Assembly (NCBI GenBank): GCA_035252155.1
Contig: DATFDL010000780.1
Coordinates: 1-10,068, forward strand
Reading direction: 5' to 3'
Length of the DNA stretch: 10,068 bases
DNA from: JAICLL01 sp035252155
Lineage (GTDB): Bacteria > Planctomycetota > Planctomycetia > Pirellulales > JAICIG01
The stretch's first letter is position 1, and each line of letters opens with the position of its first letter. Made by a program: the position numbers and the translations under genes. This document shows positions 5,509 to 10,068 of the stretch, piece after piece. The notes beneath the pieces are model-generated. The model was not told where the DNA came from. It saw only the letters and a program-made list of their open reading frames with translations, and ran no database searches.

Positions 5509-8500
5509 TCACGGCTTGACCGCCTCGAAATCGCGCGGCTCGCGGCCGAGATAAATGTGGTCGAAGAGCGCAAACTCGCCGTCTTGCGGACTGAGCGCGA
5601 GGCCGGTCAGCGTGAACTCGCCAAAGTCGGCAAACAGGTCGCGCGTCACAACCACGAACGCCGAGGGAAGATTCGGGTCGAGCCGCAAGGCTGCGCCGTA
5701 GCTTTCGCCCTCGCCGGGACCGGCGTCATAGCGAAACTTGCCGGGCTTATCGGCCGTCGGTCCCCACTGGCCGTCGTGATTGAGTTGCAAGCAAATCCGC
5801 TGACCGCCTTGTTTTTTCCACGCGAATTGCAAATAGCGATACTCGCCGGCGGCCGGCTTCTCGCGAATCTTGACGCCCAGGCCGGGCAGCGCCGGATTAA
5901 AGCGTTGGTCGGGCGTCACTTTTACGCTCGCCGTGCCCGAATATTTCTGGTCGGTCGCCAGCGTGGCTGTTCCGCCGCCTTGCGTCAGATTGGCCGCAAA
6001 CTCGGGCTGGTCTTCAAACACCGCCAGCGGCGGCTGGCCCGCGGCAGAACTAGGACAACCCTTCAGATCGTCGGCGGTCCGGGCCAGATAGATCTGATCG
6101 AACAACGCCGCTTCGCCGTCGGAGGCGGTCAGCGCCAGGCCGTCGAGACGGAACGCCCCAAAATCAGCGAAGAGGTCGCGCGTGACCACCGTCCACTCGG
6201 CCGGCAATTTGTCGTCGAGCTTGACGGCGGCCGCGTTGAACGGATTGGCGTTGGGTCCGGCCTCATAACGGTACGAGGCGCCGGCCGCGCCGCGCAGCGG
6301 ACCAAACATCCCGTTCGCCGCCAACTGCAAGAGCACATTGCCGCCGCCCCGCTTTTTCCAAGCGAACCGCAAAAAGCGATATTCTCCCTCGCCTGGATTC
6401 TCGGCGATGTTGAGGCCCAGCCCCGGCAACTTCTGGCGAAACTTTTGATCGGGCGTGACCGAGAGCGCGGCTGTGCCCGAGTAGCGGTCGGTCGTCTCCA
6501 GGGCGATCTTGCCGCCGCCTTCGGTCAGTCGAGCCAAAAACGACGACTCGTCCTCGAACAGCCGGTAGAGTGCCGGCGGCGGCCCGCCCGGCACGACGTT
6601 GACCGCCACGGGAACCTTGTTCGACGAGACGACCGCCTGCGGATTTGCGCGATCGACGGCCACCACGCGCACGTTGGCCAACGCTCCCTGCGGCGAGCCA
6701 AAAGGAAACGCCACCGGCAGTGCGAACTCGGCTTGATCGGGAGCGAGCGTCAGCTCGGGCGCCGGCAACTCGGGCGGCAAGCCGGCCAGCGTCACGATCA
6801 ACGGTACCTTAAATTCGCCCAGCCGCTGCACCGAGCCAGTCAACTTGCCAGTTTCGCCCGATCCGGCTTTCGCCTCGACCTTGGCGTCGCCCGAGAGTGC
6901 CAGCGTCAGGGGAGAGGCCGGCGTCATCCGCCGGGCGGGCGTGACCGCCGTGGCCAACACCGCTTTGCCGTCGGCCGAAAGCAGTTCGGCCTGCACCGCC
7001 AGATCGTAGGGAATTACCGGCAGGTCGCGCGGCACCAACAGCGCGGCGACGCCGGCCGACTGGTCGGCCGCGACCGTCGGCGTGCCGTCGAGCCGCAACG
7101 CGCGGTCGAGATCGTCGACTTGCTTGTCTTGGTTGTTCTCTTTGATCGTCTTCTTGGGAATGATCTGCGTCATCAACAGCGAGAGCCGCACCGGACCCAC
7201 GGCGCCGGCGGTTCTGGCGACCTGCACTTCGAGCGGCAGGCGCGCGCCCAGCGGCAGCCGATTGTCGGCCGTCGCCGCGCTCCAAGCCACGGAGATTGGC
7301 AATGACTGAGTGCCCGACAGCGCCAGCTCATCGGCCAGCCAGGGCTGATATTTCGCGGCGGCGTTGCCGGCGACCTGGGCCACGCGGCGGATGGCGGTGT
7401 TCGGCTGGGTGCTGTCGCCGATGACCGTGGCGATCACCGGTGCGGGCTGCTGATCGCCCGTCTCGAACGTCACTAACGTATCGGTGGCGCCGGCGGGAAT
7501 TTCGTCGCCCGTGATCCGCACTCCGCCCGGCAGGCCGGCGAAGTTGAGTTTGATCGGGCCGTTGTAGCCGCGGCGGTCGGCTCGCACGCGCATCACCGTG
7601 ACGCCCTGCCGCGGCAACGGCTCGCGATCAGTGAACAGCGTCAGGCCGTAATCGGGCGTACCTTTCGGCGTTACTGCCAAGCGGTAGACGTACTCGGCCC
7701 CTCCGCGGCCTTCGAGGTCTTTGATCGCCAGCAGCACCGAATCGGTTCCGGCCGGCATCGTAAAATCGAGTCCCGGATCGGTGGTCGAAGGCTGATCGTC
7801 GCTGCTGGCCAGCCCGCCTCCCTGCATGTTGCGGATCGACAGCACGCCATCGAGCGGAGAACCCACGCGCGCCGCCAGCGCTTCGATCCGAAGTGCCTGC
7901 CCCGGCGAAGCCATCAGTTGATAGTGATCCTCCTCCTTGGCGGCCCCGATGCGGCCGCTGACGGCCATCGGCACGGCGAGCTTTTGCGGCGGGCCGCCTG
8001 CGGCGACGGGCGTTTCGCTCAGTTCTTCATAGTCGCTATAGATCAACCGCGGCCGCCCGCCCGTGAGCAACTCAGCCACCGGCCACGCCGCGGCGAACTG
8101 CCCGGGCGCCGGTGCGTCGCTTGAGTCGGCCTTCGCGCCGGCCGGCAGATTGGTTGAGGCAAATTCCAGCGGCGACTTTGTTCCGCGCTTCACGCCCAGC
8201 GGAATCACCAGGTCGGCATAATGAAACGCGCCGATTTTGAGGCGGAAACTGCCCGGTCCTGGCCCGCGATACAAGGCATCATGCAGCTCGACGGTGTAAC
8301 GGCCATCGGCGGGAAGCTCGGCCGTCAGCCGCGCGTCGCCCGTCAGCGCCGCTGCTGCTTGCGCCCAGGCAAGCTGCACGCCGCGGCCATCGAGCAAATG
8401 AACAACGGGGTTCAGCTCCACGCCCAGCCGCCGGCCTTCGACCTCGACCACGATGTGCTGCCCCTTTGTACCGGTAAACGATGTGCGCAGCACATTGCTG

Positions 8501-8916
8501 CCTTGCAGCGAGCCGCTCAGCGCCACCGGCAGACTGGCCACCTCTGCCGCAAACGGCATTTCGGGCAGGGCATCGACGCCCACGGCCAGCGGCGTCGAAA
8601 TGCCGTCCGCCGTGGCCAACCGAAGCTGGTAAATGCCCGGCGGCGTCGCGGCATCGAGTGTCACGTCGATCTGCACCTGGTTGGCCGTGGCGCCTTCTTT
8701 GACCACCTGCTGGGCAATCGGCACGCTCAGCAGCAGCCGCGGCTCGGGTAGCAGGTCGGCGCCGTTGAGCACCAATGTGGTTGTCGCGCCGGTCCGCAGG
8801 CCGCGCAGCGACAGGTTAGAAATCGTTGGCGCGGCGGCCTCGGCGCGAGCAACCACTAGGAGTAGGGTGAACGCAGAGATTGCGAGCTGCTTTCTCGCAG
8901 AAGGGTCGAATATCAT
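5509..8916 (-). CDS. Secreted PPC-domain protein with duplicated C-terminal domain
   Basis: This is a 1135-residue exported protein. The ATG at 8916 is preferred over an upstream in-frame ATG (9063) because it starts a Sec signal peptide: R8 and K9, core LAISAFTLLLVV, cut near AEA at residue 27. The upstream 49 residues look like untranslated leader. No strong ribosome-binding site is seen (AGGGA, 13 bases away). Residues 29-112 form an Ig/IPT-like domain common at the start of planctomycete PPC proteins. PPC-like domains (PF04151 type) follow at about 136-229 (YTVELHDA, SFRLKIG) and about 317-415 (DHYQLMASPGQ, YVYRLAV). Further beta-rich Ig-like segments (about 430-780) show no catalytic motif I recognise. 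Two related domains, 783-952 and 964-1135, end the protein. It is likely a cell-surface or periplasmic adhesion or ligand-binding protein. The neighbouring divergent DUF1501 gene fits the usual association of PPC and DUF1501 genes in Planctomycetota. Confidence 0.88.
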   Translation of the reverse strand: MIFDPSARKQLAISAFTLLLVVARAEAAAPTISNLSLRGLRTGATTTLVLNGADLLPEPRLLLSVPIAQQVVKEGATANQVQIDVTLDAATPPGIYQLRLATADGISTPLAVGVDALPEMPFAAEVASLPVALSGSLQGSNVLRTSFTGTKGQHIVVEVEGRRLGVELNPVVHLLDGRGVQLAWAQAAAALTGDARLTAELPADGRYTVELHDALYRGPGPGSFRLKIGAFHYADLVIPLGVKRGTKSPLEFASTNLPAGAKADSSDAPAPGQFAAAWPVAELLTGGRPRLIYSDYEELSETPVAAGGPPQKLAVPMAVSGRIGAAKEEDHYQLMASPGQALRIEALAARVGSPLDGVLSIRNMQGGGLASSDDQPSTTDPGLDFTMPAGTDSVLLAIKDLEGRGGAEYVYRLAVTPKGTPDYGLTLFTDREPLPRQGVTVMRVRADRRGYNGPIKLNFAGLPGGVRITGDEIPAGATDTLVTFETGDQQPAPVIATVIGDSTQPNTAIRRVAQVAGNAAAKYQPWLADELALSGTQSLPISVAWSAATADNRLPLGARLPLEVQVARTAGAVGPVRLSLLMTQIIPKKTIKENNQDKQVDDLDRALRLDGTPTVAADQSAGVAALLVPRDLPVIPYDLAVQAELLSADGKAVLATAVTPARRMTPASPLTLALSGDAKVEAKAGSGETGKLTGSVQRLGEFKVPLIVTLAGLPPELPAPELTLAPDQAEFALPVAFPFGSPQGALANVRVVAVDRANPQAVVSSNKVPVAVNVVPGGPPPALYRLFEDESSFLARLTEGGGKIALETTDRYSGTAALSVTPDQKFRQKLPGLGLNIAENPGEGEYRFLRFAWKKRGGGNVLLQLAANGMFGPLRGAAGASYRYEAGPNANPFNAAAVKLDDKLPAEWTVVTRDLFADFGAFRLDGLALTASDGEAALFDQIYLARTADDLKGCPSSAAGQPPLAVFEDQPEFAANLTQGGGTATLATDQKYSGTASVKVTPDQRFNPALPGLGVKIREKPAAGEYRYLQFAWKKQGGQRICLQLNHDGQWGPTADKPGKFRYDAGPGEGESYGAALRLDPNLPSAFVVVTRDLFADFGEFTLTGLALSPQDGEFALFDHIYLGREPRDFEAVKP
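5512..6570 (-). repeat. Tandem intragenic duplication encoding two ~170-residue domains
   Basis: The two halves (6061-6570 and 5512-6027) encode similar domains within the PPC protein. Shared landmarks in order are FED; GGG; YSGTA; VTPDQ(K/R)F; LPGLG; EYR(F/Y)L(R/Q)FAWKK; GPN or GPG in a YEAG/YDAG context; LP; VVTRDLFADFG; DG(L/E) with ALFD(Q/H)IYL. A short linker rich in Ser, Ala, Gly and Pro separates them. The alternating hydrophobic pattern and the ending ALFD-IYL resemble a jelly-roll carbohydrate-binding fold, in which the last strand often reads FD.I.L. That fold assignment is an inference; I do not recognise a named family. Confidence 0.8.
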
Positions 8917-9215
8917 CGTACTTTTGGTGTCCCTAGACTTTGTCCGAAACCTCCAAAATACTTGACAGCCCGACGGTAGGGAACGCCCTCGGTGGTGTTC
9001 CGTCCACGAGCGGGACTCAATGTCGGGCGTTTCTTTCGCGGAGCGAATGAGGATATTCAACAATCCATCAAAGCTTGCCGATGGGACATTGACAACCGCC
9101 GATTCCGGGCAGTATATTGCCTGCTAGCATGCGGAGGTTGCGTACCCGCCCCCCAAACAAAAACCCCGCCTTGACTCACCCCGCCTAAAATCATCGTTTC
9201 TGGAGGCTACCAGCC
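8917..9215. other. Divergent intergenic region between PPC and DUF1501 genes
   Basis: These 299 bases separate two divergent genes encoding exported proteins. The right part carries a sigma70-like promoter for the DUF1501 gene (9089-9118) and its ribosome-binding site (9202-9206). The left part is the leader of the PPC gene. It holds a small hairpin, TTCGC/GCGAA (9035-9039 with 9043-9047), but no convincing minus-strand promoter: TTCCCT with TATTTT at 17-base spacing is weak. An in-frame minus-strand extension of the PPC gene runs through 8917-9063 but lacks coding character. No other gene is supported. Confidence 0.6.
9089..9118 (+). promoter_or_regulatory. Sigma70-like promoter for the DUF1501 gene
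   Basis: A perfect -35 box TTGACA (9089-9094) and a near-consensus -10 box TATATT (9113-9118) are separated by 18 bases. Transcription would start near 9125, giving a leader of about 90 bases before the ATG at 9216. This is the best promoter match seen in the window and suggests housekeeping-type expression. Confidence 0.65.
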
Positions 9216-10068
9216 ATGCTCGTCATTCCCGGCAGACCAGGTAAGGATACGTGCGACGGCGTCACGCGACGCGAACTGCTCAGGGTCGGTGGTTCGGCGG
9301 CGCTGGGCATCTCGCTGGCCAGCCTGTTTCGCTTGAAGGCCGAAGCGGCCGAAGGCGCCGGCGGCGGACCGGGCTGGGGAAAAGCCAAAAGCGTCATTCT
9401 GCTGTTCTTGCAGGGCGGTCCTAGCCATCTCGATCTGTGGGATCCCAAAGTCAATGTGCCCGACAATGTGAAGAGCATTTTTAAGCCGATCCCCACCAAG
9501 ACGCCGGGCGTCGAAGTCACCGAGCTGCTGCCGAAGCTGGCCAGCGTTACCGACAAGCTGACGCTCATCCGCTCGGTCAGTTATACGCCGATCGGACTGT
9601 TTAACCACACGGCGGCGTATTATCAACTGCTCACAGGCTACACGGCCGACAAGGTCAGTCCGTCGGGCCAACTGGAGCCGCCCAGCCCTAAGGATTATCC
9701 GAATCTCGGTTGCAACATCGTGCGGCTGAAACCGCCCACGGTGCCGATGCTGCCCTACGTGATGATGCCGCGGCCGACGCAAGAGAGCAACGTGGTGGGT
9801 AAGGCGGGCACGGCCGGCTTTTTGGGCCGGGCCTACGACCCGTATTATTTGTTCCCGCCCGGCGACGATATGGACATGGCCAAGATGTCGCGGATCAAGG
9901 TCGACGATTTGCAGCTTCGGCCCGAGCTGACGGCCAGCCGGCTGGAGCGCCGCGCCCGCCTGCGCGACGTGATCAAAGAAGGCATGCCGGCCGTCGAAAA
10001 GGCCACGGCCAAGTACGATCTCGACGAATACTACAGCAAGGCGCTGTCTCTGGTCATTTCGGGCCGCG
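9216..10068 (+). CDS. DUF1501 family protein, Tat-exported (3' end outside window)
   Basis: The first 284 codons are present and the gene continues past the window edge; family members usually have 400-500 residues. The ATG at 9216 has a strong ribosome-binding site GGAGG (9202-9206) with a 9-base spacer. The N-terminus carries a twin-arginine motif (TRRELL, residues 17-22) followed by a hydrophobic stretch VGGSAALGISLASLF, so export in folded form by the Tat system is likely. The hallmark of DUF1501 (PF07394), FLQGGPSHLDLWDPK, is at about 64-78, followed by a His-containing segment NHTAAYYQLLTG. The family is related to the alkaline phosphatase/sulfatase superfamily, and the GGPSHLDLWDP stretch may contain metal-binding residues, but no reaction has been assigned. 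In Planctomycetota these genes are commonly paired with DUF1549/DUF1553 cytochrome genes; the partner here would lie downstream, outside the window. It is divergent from the PPC gene. Confidence 0.92.
   Translation, partial: MLVIPGRPGKDTCDGVTRRELLRVGGSAALGISLASLFRLKAEAAEGAGGGPGWGKAKSVILLFLQGGPSHLDLWDPKVNVPDNVKSIFKPIPTKTPGVEVTELLPKLASVTDKLTLIRSVSYTPIGLFNHTAAYYQLLTGYTADKVSPSGQLEPPSPKDYPNLGCNIVRLKPPTVPMLPYVMMPRPTQESNVVGKAGTAGFLGRAYDPYYLFPPGDDMDMAKMSRIKVDDLQLRPELTASRLERRARLRDVIKEGMPAVEKATAKYDLDEYYSKALSLVISGR

Noticed and set aside
5557..7305. Open frame of 582 codons on the plus strand, opposite the PPC gene
   Set aside because: The composition is heavily Arg, Gln and Gly with no domain, while the minus strand has a signal peptide, PPC-like domains and a duplicated domain.
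8952..8984. Minus-strand promoter TTCCCT-N17-TATTTT for the PPC gene
   Set aside because: Both boxes match the consensus poorly and such pairs occur by chance.
8917..9063. N-terminal extension of the PPC protein to an upstream ATG
   Set aside because: It would bury a clear signal peptide behind 49 polar residues with no domain. The start at 8916 is more plausible.

Overview
The window looks like chromosomal DNA of a GC-rich planctomycete, probably of the Pirellulales type. The evidence is gene content: a secreted 'Pirellula/Verrucomicrobium-type' dehydrogenase-HEAT-cytochrome c-DUF1080 giant, a large secreted PPC-domain protein, and a Tat-exported DUF1501 protein. These families are expanded together in Planctomycetota. 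No rRNA, tRNA, CRISPR array, transposase or phage gene is visible.

Layout. Positions 1-607 hold a small two-helix DUF2892 membrane protein gene (minus strand, 53-310). Around it lie three short palindromic elements that share one geometry: an 8-bp perfect stem, a 4-nt loop and a GTAG/GTGG tetranucleotide on the 5' side. Positions 608-4648 encode a 1346-residue exported multidomain protein. It has a signal peptide, a jelly-roll-like domain, a dehydrogenase-type beta-propeller, HEAT repeats, a CXXCH heme site and a 3-keto-disaccharide hydrolase (DUF1080) domain. Positions 4772-5422 carry a two-gene type II toxin-antitoxin module with the toxin first: a RelE/ParE-like toxin followed by an XRE-type antitoxin. 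It is bracketed by two related copies of a non-coding hairpin repeat (4676-4751 and 5437-5504) with nearly identical 3' ends. Positions 5509-8916 (minus strand) encode a 1135-residue exported beta-rich protein with two PPC-like domains and a C-terminal tandem duplication of an unrecognised domain of about 170 residues. A 299-bp divergent intergenic region with a strong sigma70-like promoter leads into a DUF1501 gene (9216 onward) that runs off the window.

How the parts fit. The three large genes all encode exported proteins of the kind planctomycetes deploy in the periplasm or at the cell surface. The dehydrogenase-cytochrome-DUF1080 fusion suggests oxidation of a sugar or glycoside, electron transfer to heme c and cleavage of a 3-keto product, but that coupling is inferred from domain order. 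The toxin-antitoxin module and its flanking repeats look like an insertion between two convergent host genes. Its local GC content is lower than that of the flanking genes in the lines counted by hand.

The most noteworthy signals are the repeat-bracketed toxin-antitoxin cassette, the REP-like palindromes around the DUF2892 gene, and the duplicated C-terminal domain of the PPC protein. No clearly new defence or catalytic system is evident.
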